Positions 46,405 to 60,077 of a DNA stretch of 64,000 nt are shown here, piece after piece. Source of the DNA: Polytrichum commune (taxonomy: Eukaryota; Streptophyta; Polytrichopsida; Polytrichales; Polytrichaceae); assembly GCA_950295325.1 (NCBI GenBank), contig OX485804.1:5084001-5148000 (forward strand). Reading direction: 5' to 3'. The position numbers and the translations under genes were made by a program. Below the pieces are notes generated by a model that worked only from the letters and a program-made list of their open reading frames with translations, searched no databases and was not told the DNA's origin. Every line of letters starts with the position of its first letter. Within the stretch, counting starts at the first letter, position 1.

Positions 46405-49400
46405 CATCAACTCACGCCGGGGCACCAAGTAAAAATGGCGCTAAACCACTCCAGCATCCACACTACTGTCTTGTTAGCTGTGTCGTTGACCATATACACA
46501 AGTTATTCACTCAGGCAATGGACCTTAGATATACTGCCAGCAACAGACACTCCGAAGAATCATTAGGGCAAGTAGTGTTGTCAATGTCTGCCTGCAACAG
46601 GGGTTTCATGTAAGCATCCATACTTACATGGTCCTCGCAGATCTTCTGGTACACGCAATCTTACCTCAACGGTTCCCCTGAGGACTCGATCGTCAGCCGG
46701 TGAAGCCCGGTTCCCTGCATCCTCCGCAGATAAAGACCCCATGCCTTCTACATACTGCTACTTGACACAAATACGAATCAGTACCTCCCATGAAAGTGAG
46801 GTGATCTTCACAGAATATGGGGACATTGCTTGACATAATTCAGGAGGTAAGATGGAAAGCCCATCAAAGTCCTATTCATGTTGTTGCGCGCATTACGAAG
46901 GCACTTTATATGATCATGGTGCTCAATCAGTGGCTGCCATTCTCGACACAACCTGTTCTCCCATACCCAACATCATCACCAGACTGGGTGAACCCTCTAA
47001 CTTTTCGTACATTTCTCAGCTGAGTTGAGAATGACACACATTCTGACACACATCATACGCTCTTACACAGTGAACTAAGAATACGTTGTATGTTTAAACC
47101 ATTAGACTTCTAACAATCCTCCAGGTTGAAGATGGTGTAGCCATTCTGGCAGGCAACTCAACCGCAAACATCTACATCCTTGCAGCATGACAACCATGAT
47201 AACTATATATTACTGAATCTGCCCATCTGTAACTGATGTTACACTCCGACTCTGCATTGCCGAAACAAGTCTGGCTACAGATCGAACTGCATAGGCAGTG
47301 TGTGGCATAACGGAACACGCAGGCACGACAATGTTGAAGAGGACCCAGTGGGTCAATCCATAGTGCTGAACCAAGCCATTGTTGCGTGGTCAACATTGGT
47401 GGAGGCAGGTTTCATATATTTTGGGTGAAAACATTAAGAATCGTATCGGCAAAGCACACTAGCCAAAAATGGGGCTTGGAAACTTACCTTTCGGATCGCA
47501 GACTCCGCTGTCAGATTGCATCTGACAACAGAATGCCCTTGTAATTACGTTCTGCTGCGACGGCGATCTCCTCCAATAGGTGTGACACTCCAAGTGCATA
47601 CCCACACACAACTGGGTCAGTCGTCACGATAAAAACATACTGAAGAATGCTGACCAAGCTAAGGATGCAAGATGCCAATAATGACATAATGACATAATTG
47701 CTACACAGTTTGCCCGGAAATCCAGTTATAGAAGTTAAGAAAATGTCACAAAATAGATAACAACGCCAAACATTCAAGCTACTCTGAGACAAGGGAGGAC
47801 AGCAGCCACGCGTCCCTCGTCCGCCTCTGAGAGCGTGTGCAATTCAAGTCCCAATCACGGAGACGTTCATTCTGCAATGAGGCACAAGATCAGTCATAGT
47901 ACTGCAAGTTTTATGATCGGCACACGGCGATGACTTGATCTACTCGACACAATAACTACGACATGGCATGAACAAGGCTGATCCACGCCGTCATACAATC
48001 ACCCACACACAGAAACATTGGGGCGGATCCACCACAAATCGCAGAGTGAATGGATCTAAACAACACATCACGGCTACACAGAACCTGACATGTAGAACGC
48101 CAAGCTAGTCAGCAATGGCGCAAATTTCCTCGGGTGAAAGTGCGACGATGCCGTCATGTAGACGGACAATAGAGCTTTGTAACACAGCTCTGGACCCGGG
48201 AGCCCAAACCGTCGCAGATATGCACACACAAGGTGAAGGACACATGAACTCTTCACAAAAGAAAGAGATAACCTCGGCAAGTTGCAACGTCGCAGACCCC
48301 GCAAAAGGCAGTCCTCGCCAAGATAGCCTCGGTTGTATCATTCACGCTTTGCGGCATGACACAAAGGAACCTCACACAATGCGATCTACAATGGCGCAAC
48401 GCGTCGTGAACGCCGATGCGTTACGCGGGGTATGTGTCCTCCCCTAAACCAGCAGAATGCAACACACATCCAGCACCAAGATCGCTGAGTTGCCGTCTAC
48501 TGCAATACGAGCTTGCCGAAACCTCCAAAAACCATGACAAAGCTGCGTACATGCAAGAGCAGATGGGTAGAACGAACGGGGATGACAAGAATGGCGGAGT
48601 TCAAGCAGGGTGGAGCCTACCTGTGTAGAGCCCGCCGCCGAAAATACACAACCAGACTGCCCGATTAATTTTGGCCGTTGATGGCTCCCTGCCCGAGGCA
48701 ATGTGCTGCCCGAGGCAATCTTGACCGTCCATCAGGGGGCGACGATGTGGATGGGAAAAGTTATTCACACGTGTTGAGGATGACGTGTCTCCCACCACGT
48801 CATCGGTGGGGGCTGGAGTTAACCCCATGATTGCCATGGCCATGCTGCCAGGCCGCTGTGCGTACGTGGGGATTTGATCCAGCCCCCGGGTGATGATGGT
48901 TGAAGATCTTCGACACGATTCCCCTTCGCTCGAGGCTGGCAGTTGGCCCACCCTCATCAGGCACACTTTGTTGCAGACTCTTCCCATTTCGACTTTCCCC
49001 CGGAACGGATCTCTTTCGCTTCAATTTCCCGCTGCTTGGCAATTGAATTTCCCTCGAGGTCCCTCTGAGTCGGTTTGGTTCTGCCTCGACTTGCATACAT
49101 CCTGTCAATCACCTGCATTCGTTAGGAGTCTCTGTTAGGTGCATCGTCTCCTCGTCTCCGCGAATCTTTCTTTTCTCTCAGACTCACTACATCGTCTCCT
49201 CCTCGCCTTTCTCACATGAGCAGACTCTATCCTCAACATCAGCGTGCATTGCCTCTCGGTCTTTGTGTGCCTCCGCCTTGCTACCCTACACTGTACAAGG
49301 AGTGGAGTGTTGCAGTGATCCATGGTCACTTTCGCACTTGCCTCCCGTTGGCCAATCCAATCACCTATCTGTGCGCAGCCTGTGGTTTCCATCTCATGCT

Positions 49401-52400
49401 GGCATAGGTGTGCAACATGTGCAGTTTTCATACACGCAAGTTTCCCTTCGTTCTTTGTCGCTCTGACCTGCCTATAGCATGCCGGATGCGGACCCTAAAG
49501 CATCGCCATGTTTTTTGCGCCAGGGGTCTTAGTCAAGCAACCTTCTTTTGGTGTTGAACCCTTCGCACGCCCCGTCGCCTTTGTCTGGGGGCTCGACTAT
49601 CACTTGTGCGTCAGAGTGCACCAGTTTGTCTGCCTGTGCCACACAACCCCACACTGTGCACCCTGATGTGTTTGACCTGTGTTGGGTCGGTGTGCAAACC
49701 CAACATGTTGATGCTGCCAAGATCCCCCGCCAATGTTGTTGTTTTGAGCTACCTTTAACACGCAGGATGTGGCTGTGCCATTTTCCGTCATCAGTTTTTT
49801 CAATTTTGGTCTGCTTTCAGTTTGTTGGTGATTGTTTAGGCAACATTTGATACATATGTCCATGTTAAAACTAAACCCTGCTCAAGTTGCCTCCTGTGAG
49901 TACGGTCTTGTTGTATCCGGTATGTGGCTATTTTGTGAAGACTCTTAGTCAGATCTGTTTTGAGTGGTGTATTGGCCCAGCATGTTTGCCTATTTCCCCT
50001 AGAATCAAATGTGTGGACTATGGTGATGGGCTATTACACCACGGAGAGATCATCTGTTACAGTTTTCCTGTCATCGTTCACTTCAAAATGACCATATCGT
50101 CATATTTTTCAGTCTTGGTCTGCGGCAAGTTTGTTGGTGAGTGTTTAGGCAGCATTTGATACATATGTCCATATTAATCTTCCTTGCTCAAGTTGCCTCC
50201 TGTGAGTATTCTCTTGTTGTTTCCGGTATGTGGGCATTGTTTGATCACTCCCAGACAGATATGTTTTGAGTGGTGTATGGCAAAGTGTGTTACGACTATT
50301 TCCTCTATCCTCAAATGTATGTCATATGGGGATTGGCTATTACATCACGCAGAGTTCCCTCTGTAACAGTTTTCCTGTCATCGTGCATTTTGAAATGACC
50401 ATATCAATGGTCCCCTCCTGGATGAGGGAACCACTGCGCAATTGTGCCGTCGACTCGCTGTAGTGTCGAAGTGGTCGTATTCGGGTGAGATGGCAATGGA
50501 AAAGTAGTCCGGTGCTAACTATTTTTTGGCATGCTTGTGACCACAATTATTTCTTAATCCGGGGTGACATTGTTTAGATGCGTGGTTGAGAGATAAACTT
50601 ATGTGCTGGTATTCTCTATTAAAGACACTATGCTTAGAACAGTATTTTGCCTTTGGCACCACTGCAGCGTCTTGAACGTGCACACAGGAATGTTGAAAAC
50701 AAACCAGAAGAGGCTGTAAGTAATCCGATTTATGTAGCGATACTTTGCTCACCAATAGTTAGCAATGTCGATGTGGATCCCGTATGGCCATGTCCTGTGA
50801 CATGTAGTTGTATGCTCCTTGGAACTACACACTCCCTGGGATTTGTCTTCCTTCCAATTCGTGGTCATTGCTTATGCCGTGTTCAAGTTGGACAACGGCA
50901 ATAGTGTATTGTGTTTGATGCCGGTTTAAGGGTACACGCTGTGTCGTATATTTCTCCATGCTTGAGTATTCCGTGTTGCTGGATGTTAGATTCTTCTCTT
51001 TTGATTCTCTATGTGACACCCTTTTTAGGACTCTTCACAAAATTTCTCAACTTTTTCTAGCTTGCAGGCGGTGTACTTTTGCAGATCAGAGATCACTCTC
51101 CCATTGGTTCATGATTATGGAGTAGCAGGCCTCTTACATACACATTTCACATCAGCTTATCCAAGATCAGCAGGTTCTTTTCACTTTTCCATCATAAACC
51201 CATTTCCAGCCTCCATTCAACCTTGATCCGTATATTGATGGTCTGTAGTGTGTAGTGGTCTCAAATCAACCTCCATTTTTTATTAGGTTTCTCTATGGCA
51301 GAATTCAGTGATCGAGGCCATGCCAGTTGCAATGCAAGATATGGCCAGGTATTGATGAAGTTGGTTGCAATGCCTCCGTGATAGTGCACAGATTCCACTC
51401 TGTAACTTTGGGCAGACACAATCTACGACCACAATTACGTGATCGCCCAACACTCAGAAGTCCTTCGCATAGTAGGGCCCCGATATTTTTCCCAGTTCTA
51501 TATTGGACAATTATATGAATACTATGGCCGACCAATACAGTCAGGGGACCCTCACGGAATATGACGTCGTGAGGAGCACCCAGTTTGTGGACGACTTGTC
51601 CCGACCGGTATGTGTTTCTCGCACTCTGCATCCTCAGTTGGCCAACACTAATGCATGGCCTTGTGGCAACATGGAAAACGTGCCTGTAAGTAATTCTGAT
51701 TTATGCACATTCACATTGAATTGCACTCTTTTGCAACGTCGTTGAAGTAGTTAGCTGTCATTTCCACCACAAATAGGTCTTGCATTGACACTCATGTGTT
51801 CCCCCTTTGTATATACAGGTATTTAGAGGTGCATCAGCGCAACCACAGAGGATCGACCAATCACAGGTCCGACCCCTCCCCTCCTCACCAGTGCAGTCGC
51901 CCTGAGATCATACCGATGTCTCTTTATTGTCCTTCTCCCGTGCATTATGAATTGGATGTAATGCAGTTCTCTCCTGGCATTGCCAATGTAACATATTGGA
52001 TGCCCTGCATATAGTTGTCTAGGTTCCGTGCTCATGGTTGGTATGCCCCAGACGAAGATAAACTTGCCTACTCACAAATCATTGTATGCAGATATTCAGC
52101 ATGCCTTATTCAGCGCCCTATCACCAACAACAGAACACAATTCCGTGGCAATCTGTCCAGCCGGTTTATGGAAGTATGGGTGGTCTACCCCAATCCATGT
52201 ACAATCCGTATATTGGTACACCAGTTACTCCATCCAATGCATACAACAATCACGTGTCATATCCTGCACAGCCACGAGACACGCAGTTCGATGGGACTAC
52301 CTCTGGCCGCGCATTGTTGCCGCAGCAGAATCGGCCACAAGGTGCACCATTTGGCTCCCCACCCAGTCATGCGGCAGCCGCAGAATACTACACATCAGGA

Positions 52401-54462
52401 CAGGTGCAAAATCCACCACATGAAAGTACGCAACCTCGCACACGGACACAGTGTATGCCTGTGGAAGCTGCGGAGGGCCAGACAGTTGCTGGACTCCTAA
52501 CTGGAATGGGACAAGGCAGTTGTGGGCAACAAAGAGAAACCCATACAACCAGAGATACGAGTGGGGGTCGTGTGGAGTCTAGCAAGGTTTTGGGAGCAGA
52601 GAGTGCACGGCCAGCGCCATCAACATTGGGGCGGCAATCTGTTCACACAGTTGCCAGTGCCCATACATCATCGGAAGGAGGTACCTTGCGCGACCGGCGT
52701 CACTCCCTGAAGGAGCCATCTTTGGTGATAAATACAAACAATAGCCCCACATTGTTAAGTCCAACATCCAGTAAGTCATCCCCACCCTCCACGTTGTCAC
52801 AGAGAAAGCAACTTAGAGTAGAAGAGAAGTCATATCTAAAAGAAGTGAAAAGATCCATTGCAGAAGGTAGAGTGCCACAAGTCCGGCTCGAACAAAACCA
52901 CAATGGTGCCATAGTCAAATACAAAGCGCAATTCTTGAACGCACTCAAACTAGCTGCACTTGCAATTGTTCCATGCGCCGATATAGACATAAAGAATCCA
53001 TGCACCATGCAAGAAATCATGAGAGAAGTGAAGCGACAGTTCATAATAGAGAAGCCACTCCCGGACGGCATGGTAGAGGGGTATCTCCAACGTCTATACA
53101 AGAGAAATAGATCATTGTATCATCGTCAATGGCTCCTACACGGTGATAGTAGCAGGCCTGATGATTGTTCATCAGCGGCATGGTTGCAATTGGTAGATTA
53201 CTGGAAGTCATCGGAAGGGAGCAGAGAATGCGAGAGAAACAAGGCAAATGCATCAACAAAGAAAGGCACGGGAGTACGTTATCATATCCTCTCCTTGTAC
53301 TATGAAAATTTGTAATGAGGATTCAGCTGTTCCTAGTTCAGGAATTGTGAGGTCCACCGTTCTTTGGTGGCTGCAAGGATTTGTCTCCCCTCACACCTCC
53401 TTGGGGTGTGCAATTCTTGACACCTGTCCTAACTCATCACTTTGTTTGGGTGTATGTAGGCAAAACGCCATAGTACCTCCAGAGATAGGAGATCCACAAC
53501 CGAAAGTGAAGGTGGCGCTCGTTGCAGCTCCTATGCGCAGGAGAAAGCACATCCGGTAATATCATGAACCCCTAAATGGCCACTTTATTGTGTTTGCATG
53601 AATTTTCCAACACAGGAGTCCCACTGATTGACGGCAGGAGTTCAGGAAGTATAACACTTGTATTTTCCCCCTAAACCAGACTGCACACGTAGAATCTCTA
53701 ACCCATGGGTGTGCTGCCCATGTTATGAACCTGCAGAAAGAAAATCCCTTACGGGGTACGGGACTGCCGCGTCTATCGCACACATCGTCGTCATCGAAAA
53801 TTTCTTCTTCGGACGGTCTTGTGGAGCGACCGCCCATGCTCGACATTAGCAACAAACTCCATGCATTGGTAGATGAGTTTGTATCTAATTTGTCGTCAGA
53901 ATGTGACTCTCTAGCTAACATTGTCTGTGTTGAAGCCCATAAGTATGTCGCACACGACAGTGCATTAACTCAGACACAGACTCAGAGGCCGAGCAATCGC
54001 ACGACGTCAGAGGTGTTGAAGGGGTTGACCAGGCCCTCCACCACTCCCTTAACCACATTGCAGAATAGAGAAGGCAAGTCACATGTGCAACCGGGCAAAC
54101 CAAACTTCCAGGCAGGCAACAAAGGAAATAGAGAGGAGGACAGTGACTTGCGATACATGAAGAACACGAAGGCGAAAAGTGCAGCTCCGCAGGAGTTGGA
54201 CGACACAGTTCCCTTTAGAGTTCTGGAAGTGGATATTGAGGTCCAGACGGCGAAGGATGTCCCACATCGTGGCGGCCGCACAAATCACACGGCGGCGAGA
54301 GGGAGACCCAACCAACCTGTTGAGCTATTGTCATCCGACTCAACTTCGGATGAAAGCCCTCGTGCACGCGCCAAACAATCTGTGAGAAAGCCAGTCACCC
54401 AATTTGCCACAAAGGGAAGAGACTCAACCTCTCAAAGGAGCTCAAGAAGGAAGGAGACTAGG
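46405..54462. repeat. Second copy of the apparently identical 8058-bp duplication
   Basis: Begins directly after the gap with CATCAACTCACGCC, equal to 38,147. It passes 54,462 into unique sequence, so this copy holds the complete gene. Confidence 0.92.
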
Positions 54463-55606
54463 AGCCCCTCCTGGTCTCCAGAGAGTTCACATTTGATGAA
54501 CTATTCATATGAGGAGGATACGGCAGGACTTGGTGGGACAAGTCCTCATGGTGAAACGACGTTCCCAAAGTTGAGGTGGCCTGCGGACTTAGGCGATGGC
54601 TACCTTGATGGAGGTTCTGGTCAGAAAAGTGACGACAATGATGTACATAGCAAAACAATGAACGGGCCCAAACATGAAAGGTTAAAATCCGATGTGGACA
54701 TCAGCCTGGAAGAGGGTGATGAATCTAATGGAGAAGATACTGGACGCGATGCAATCCAAACAGAATCAGATGGCGAAGAGCTGCCTGTGCTACCCAAGGT
54801 TCCAGTGAAGCGGAAGGTGGCGAATCCACCCAAAGTCTCCGAGAGAAGGACCCAAAGAGGCAATGCAAAAAGTACAAGTCCCTCGACAAAGAGACAGAGA
54901 ACTCCGCAGATGGATGCATCTGTCATCACTCAACTTTCATTTGCCAGGCGGCCTCCCAATAGTGTGAGTGTTCCACCTTCTGGTTGTGACTGTAATGCAT
55001 AATAGAATTGTCGTCTTCAAAGTTGGCTGAAGTTGACCCTGTAATTAAACGAATGGCAGTGACTTGATATAATTGTGGGTATCGATATTTGTGTCGCAGA
55101 GTCCAATCAGAGTCAGAGTAAAGGTTTGGGTTTTGCATCCAAAGTTCGACGGGAAGGTTGTGGCGGAGGCCTACGCCGGAATCAACCACAAGTCTAGGTG
55201 CCTAAACGACGAGCAGGATTTATGCAAGAAAGGAGAACAAATGATTAGTGTAATAAGAGTGTTCTACAAAGACACTCCGGTGATGTTCAAGAAGGAAGGG
55301 CGCTACCCAAAGCACATCGCCTTCCTGGACCAAGCAGAGGGACTGCCCAACAGTCCCATATTGTGGGGCGTATGCTACATAATGCAGATTCCGACTATGG
55401 AAGAAATAACTCGGTTGATGGGTAAGCTCACCTCAGCTGTTTGTGGCAGGGCATCCTCCAATGCGGTTGGAGAGGGGCCGAAAGGGAAGAGAACGAACTC
55501 ACCATCCACCACGACAGAATCTTTGGAAGCTGCCAAGCCGCGGGATTCTTCGCAATTGAGGAAGAAGACCGAGCAGAACAGACCCCCCAACAAGAAGGGT
55601 ACCTAA
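51295..55606 (+). CDS. CACTA TNPA-like accessory protein, nine exons
   Basis: Inferred exons are 51,295-51,348; 51,476-51,607; 51,638-51,685; 51,819-51,866; 51,967-51,987; 52,092-53,273; 53,460-53,555; 53,737-54,963; 55,100-55,606. All introns are phase 0, giving about 1104 residues with no stop. The N-terminal part is Gln/Pro/Ser-rich. Near residues 440-530 the segment AAWLQLVDYWKSSEGSRECE, then NKANASTKKGTG and SSYAQEKAHP, resembles the Transposase_24 (TNPA-type) domain of plant CACTA elements. A charged, disordered region (exon 8) follows. The last exon (KVVAEAYAGI ... IAFLDQAEGLPNSPILWG) may be the DUF8039-like domain often found with it. The expected role is binding subterminal repeats and assisting the tnp2 transposase. 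The small first exons are the least certain. Confidence 0.7.
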
Positions 55607-58132
55607 ATGCCAAACAAAGTGAATGGTAAGAGGAAGGTCCCACCCAATGTCAATTGCAATGTTTGAGTCTTGTAAGTAGTGTTATTTGCAGTAACAGACC
55701 CTCACGCGAAGCACAAGGAGTTGACGGATTTGTCGCCGACAAATTGTAGTGGAACTGATCCAATTCAGCCCTGTATTTGTTGACCCTCAACCCCAATATG
55801 CATAATAATTTCGGTTGTGCAGCTGTGCCCCCTATGTGTAGTAGGAGGTGGAGATTTATTAATTAAGGTGCAGGAAAGCTGTGCGGCCAAATTCAGCATA
55901 TAAATGTCAACAACACGTGATATGTTTACAGGCGACGAGTTCCCCCCACCCCCTCCCCACCATTCATGGATTTTGTTTATTGATAATGTCACTTTTATTA
56001 CATCACATATTTTATGTTGGATGATCCCTTGAATGAGTTCATGAGGACACTTGTTTGGATATGAAATGTTGTTACTTGCAAGGTTTAGCCTCACGCCAGC
56101 CATGCACGGTATTTGTGAGAACACCCAGAACTTTGAAGAATAGTATGTAGTGCAGGTGCAGACTATTGTTTATCAACGCATTGTAATTGAGGTGTGCCGC
56201 ACAGTAAGCTGCTCGGCATTCCTTGGACACACATGCAAGCTGATATGAATGTGTTGAAAGGACAGGTTGTATTTCACACCTACTCGCAGCGACATATTTA
56301 GAGGCATGACTCCGAATTTGTCCGGGAATTTTAACGTCCAGGTGGTTTCTTGCAGTACGGGGACGGTGTCGCAATCTGTTTATGAGTCGGTTACCTGGAA
56401 TTCGTGCGGGATGCAGACATTGATGACTGCCCACAGCGAAATTGGACTGCCCTCTGGAGAAGAGCCCCAGCATATGGAGCACAGCAACCCGGTGGAACAC
56501 ATAATGGAAATTGTGGAATCTTGATTGACAAAGTTGGTGGGAGCGATTGGAATGAGCCTACATTTGGTCACCGTGGAAGGAGACCATCGGACGACGCTGT
56601 AACTAGGAGATATGTATTTTAGTATGGACATATGTAGGAATTTCCGAGTTCCATGAACTGCATAATTAGATGATGTCAATGCCACAGTTTACATATGGAC
56701 ATGTTTTTGTAGGATGAAGCAAGAAGTTTGCCTTGGTCTTATGTGGAGTGATATGTGGCTCTGATACTCACAAATGACCACAAAATTGTAGACTTGATGG
56801 CAAGGAGGACATATATGATTTCAAAACATTCTGGCGTTGAATTGGCAATTTTGAATGATACCCAATTTATGTGGCGAGAGTTCCTTGCTCGTCCTCCATT
56901 ATATGTGTTGGTTTTCGTGGAAAGCAACGTATATGCTGCATTTTTTTCACTTTACAATGGTGTAGTTACTGGCATAATGCCCTGCATTCTAATGAGCTAA
57001 GAATTGTTGTTATCGGAGTGTTGCATACATCTTGTACGCTCCGAGTATGAAGCAATCCATGGGCATGCATGAAATGTCTGTGAACATTGGATTGATACAA
57101 TATTATGTACAGCATTAAGTGCATTGATCCATTGCCGTATGCATGGGTTTCTCGTTTTTAGTCTGCAACTTCATTTTGAGCAGGTTCCATGTGATGTGTC
57201 GGTGTCAGAATCACATTTCACACGACACATAGGCAGTAAAACCAACTTTGTACACATCCAAACTCAATTTGCTGAGGTTCCGTTGCCCTTCATTCTACTG
57301 AAAGACTAGCCACTCAAAGGTGTTCTTCTCACTATTGTTCTTTAACCATGTGCATCCGATGTGGAATAAATTCATGTTTGAATCTCTGCTTAGTCGTGAC
57401 CTCAGACCTATGGCACCCTGAACCTGTGCGTTGATGGCTTATTCGTCGGGGCCTCCATTTTTGGAGGTGTCTCCTTAATGTTGCCCACCATTTAGCATCG
57501 TGAGTTGAGCTCCAGTGCAGTTCCCGCCTCCCACTCTCCCGTGGAGAATACTGGCTCCATCAAAGATGACAATAAGTGTCTCCAAGTCCAACCAGCTAAT
57601 TGTTGGGAACTTTCGGTCCGTCTTTACTACTTTGAGCCAGTTTGCATATATTCAGCCAAAAAGTCAGCCATTTTTCACTAGGTTCTTGAACGTTCACTGG
57701 AAGTTTCTCAAACTCATCCGCCTTAAGGTCTTGTGAATGGCGGACAGTACAGTAAGATTGGTACACACTGCGTTGATTTGCACGCATGGTAGAGAAGATT
57801 GCATAGGACTGGGCCATTTTATGGTACATGACTGCACGATTTACAGCTAAAACCATCAGTACACCAACCACAACACAAGCGAAAAAGTCAAGTCAGTAAT
57901 TGCATTCCGGTTGCTTGTTCTCCTTCGATATTCACATCTTGTTCATAATTACAAGAGAGGAAATTAGTATTGGAGCGCGCAGCACTGCGAACACCGATGC
58001 ATTCAATGAAGGAATGGCATGTACTCCAAACACGCGTGGAACATATACATGTACACTCGTATTTTCATTCGGCACTCAATGGAAATTGCAAGTGTAGCAT
58101 GATTTCACGTTTGGCGCAACACCCCACAAAAC
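55607..58132. other. CACTA right subterminal region
   Basis: About 2.5 kb, AT-rich, with no gene I can support. Short open frames (such as 56,755-57,000) have no recognised content. Subterminal repeats like those at 29,373 were not seen here. Confidence 0.5.
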
Positions 58133-58197
58133 AGTGGTCAAAAGAACCGCAATAGAAAAACGACTGTGGTTTTTTTTAACCATGTTTTCTACTAGTG
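58133..58197 (-). repeat. CACTA right terminal inverted repeat
   Basis: Reverse complement of 28,473-28,537 with one mismatch; ends ...TTTTCTACTAGTG, then CAT (58,198-58,200). Confidence 0.92.
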
Positions 58198-59263
58198 CAT
58201 CTTGTTGATGGTTGAGCGGTTTGCCAAGTTGGCACACATGGTGCCGATTGTGGGAACCGCCACCGCGTTGGAGACCGCATAGCCTTTTCTCAAAGCATGG
58301 TTGAGGCACCACGGGTTGCCAAGAGTGATTGTGTGGGATCAAGATCCAAAGTTCACAAGTGCATTTTCAATGCATTTCTCTAAGGAGGTCGGAATGAAAC
58401 TAAGGTTTAGCACGGCCTTGCATTCCCAAGTGGATGGGAAAGCGGAGGATGTGAATGGAGTCTTGAAGCAATACTTGAGGAACTTGGTGGGGGCGGACCA
58501 AGGAGATTTGGCGGACTATGTGGGTCGAGCGGAGTGTAATTGCAATGTAGCCACGCACTTGGCTACCAAGGGGTGGTCTTTCGTGGTGGCTTATGGAGTG
58601 GATGCGCTCCAACCTATTAACCTAGCTCTCGAGGGGGCACATTCAACACTAGAGTTCAACCAAGATGGTGAGGATTTGGCCAAGGATGGTGAACAAGTCT
58701 TGGAGATGACCAAGTTGTTGGTGGAGAAAGCCCGAAGGTGCTACGGAGTGCAAGTCAATGCCGGAAGACGCGAAGTGGAGAATGAGGTGGGCCAAAAGGT
58801 ACGGTGTTGTTGAATGTGAACAACTTCACTTAGCCGAAAGGCCTCACTCCAAAGTTCATGTCCAAAATTGGAGCTTTGTTTTCCGTTGTGGAACAAGTGT
58901 TCAAGGACATATATAAGTTGGAATTACCGCCAGAGATCAAAGTGCATCCGACATTTCATGTCTCATTACGAAAGTCATTATAGGACGACACCTTGTGGCC
59001 TGAACACAAGCAAGTGATTAGGCCACCTCCCGACCTTGTGGACGTCATTTGGAACATGAGGTAGGAGGGCATCCTCAAGTGTAGGAAGCCCAAGTGAAAA
59101 TGAAAGAAAATGTACAAAGGAGTACTTGGTGAAATGGTGAGGATACCATGAGAAAGAAACCGCTTGGGTGGCGGCAAGAGACATGGTGAACACCAATGAA
59201 TTGGTGAAGCACTTTGAAGAAACTAAGGCTAAGGATTCCAATAAAATGAAGCGTAGGCATTGA
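58198..59263 (+). pseudogene. Gypsy C integrase and chromodomain remnant, 3' part
   Basis: Continues the integrase cut at 28,472. It has the TAG at 58,280-58,282 (same position as in A and B), then VIVWDQDPKFTS, DGKAEDVN and the tail EYLVKW (TGA) GYHEKETAW at about 59,120-59,233. The stretch 58,293-59,968 is collinear with 20,700-22,375 of element A, with no indels and only a few substitutions noticed. Confidence 0.8.
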
Positions 59264-60077
59264 TGAGGACATCAATCTCCTTTAGTGGGGGAGAGACGCT
59301 AGTTGCACACTTAGCTTCGAGGTTAATTGCTCCACAACATGAACTTGTTCTTTGGCTTGAGGGAATAAAGTCCAAACTTTAGTGGTGCAAAGAGAAAAGT
59401 ATGAGATGAGGTCCTAGTCTTGTACTTGTGCTTGGTTAGTGGAAGAGGGGGAATACATATGCCAAACTAGGTTGGGTAAGCCGAGTAATTGGGGGCCATG
59501 GCTTGGAGGGGCCTTGGATAAAACCAAGAAACTTCTTAGTTGTGGGCTTGTCCGGGCGGGGACAAGGTGATGGCGCGTGCTCATAAAAGTGCTACCCGCG
59601 AGCTAACGAGAGTTGGCGCATGGGAGTCATGAACCCATGTCTCGAAAGAGCAAAGTGGGAACCGAGTCGGGCGGGACTTGGCATCACCCCCGTGCGATCG
59701 AGGCGTGGCTTAACAATGGAAAGCCATCTCGGAGTTGCAACCGAGACAACTTAGTGGAAGCGTTGAGGTCTCGCCTAGATGTGTCACGTTAGGCTAGTGG
59801 AGCCTAACGGGGGAGGCCCCAAAGGAGGGGCAACCCAAGTGAGTCCCAAAGTAGGTGGGTCTAGTATAGGTTAGGTCCTTGGATGAGAGATCCAAGGTCA
59901 CTAACGGACCACCTAGGAACGACACCTTTGGGACTATGCCAAATTTGAAGATGCATTGTGGGGGTCGCGCCCTAAGGTAAACACAATGCCGCACCATAGA
60001 GGATGGCAACTTGAGAATTGGTGTGCCGACTACGAGTATAGTCGATGAGGGCATCGACTCCGTTTGGTGGGGGTGAG
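59264..60077 (+). other. Gypsy C 3' non-coding region with polypurine tract
   Basis: Ends TTTGGTGGGGGTGAG directly before the 3' LTR, the likely polypurine tract. A related sequence, TTTAGTGGGGGAGAG, stands about 795 bp upstream (59,281). No gene seen in between. Confidence 0.7.

Larger units (their letters stand above)
28473..58197. mobile_element. CACTA (En/Spm) DNA transposon with two genes and captured sequence
   Basis: It begins CACTAGTAGAAAAC and ends with the reverse complement, with a 65-bp inverted repeat (one mismatch) and 3-bp CAT duplication. It carries a tnp2-like transposase gene (minus), a TNPA-like gene (plus) and methionyl-tRNA synthetase exons (minus). Assembled length is 29,725 bp; removing the artefactual 8258 bp leaves about 21.5 kb, large for a CACTA element. 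It lies in the integrase region of gypsy C. Confidence 0.93.

Noticed and set aside
38147-54462. A real 8-kb tandem duplication giving two TNPA-like genes
   Set aside because: The copies appear identical and the break coincides exactly with a 200-N gap; an unmerged contig overlap is far more likely.
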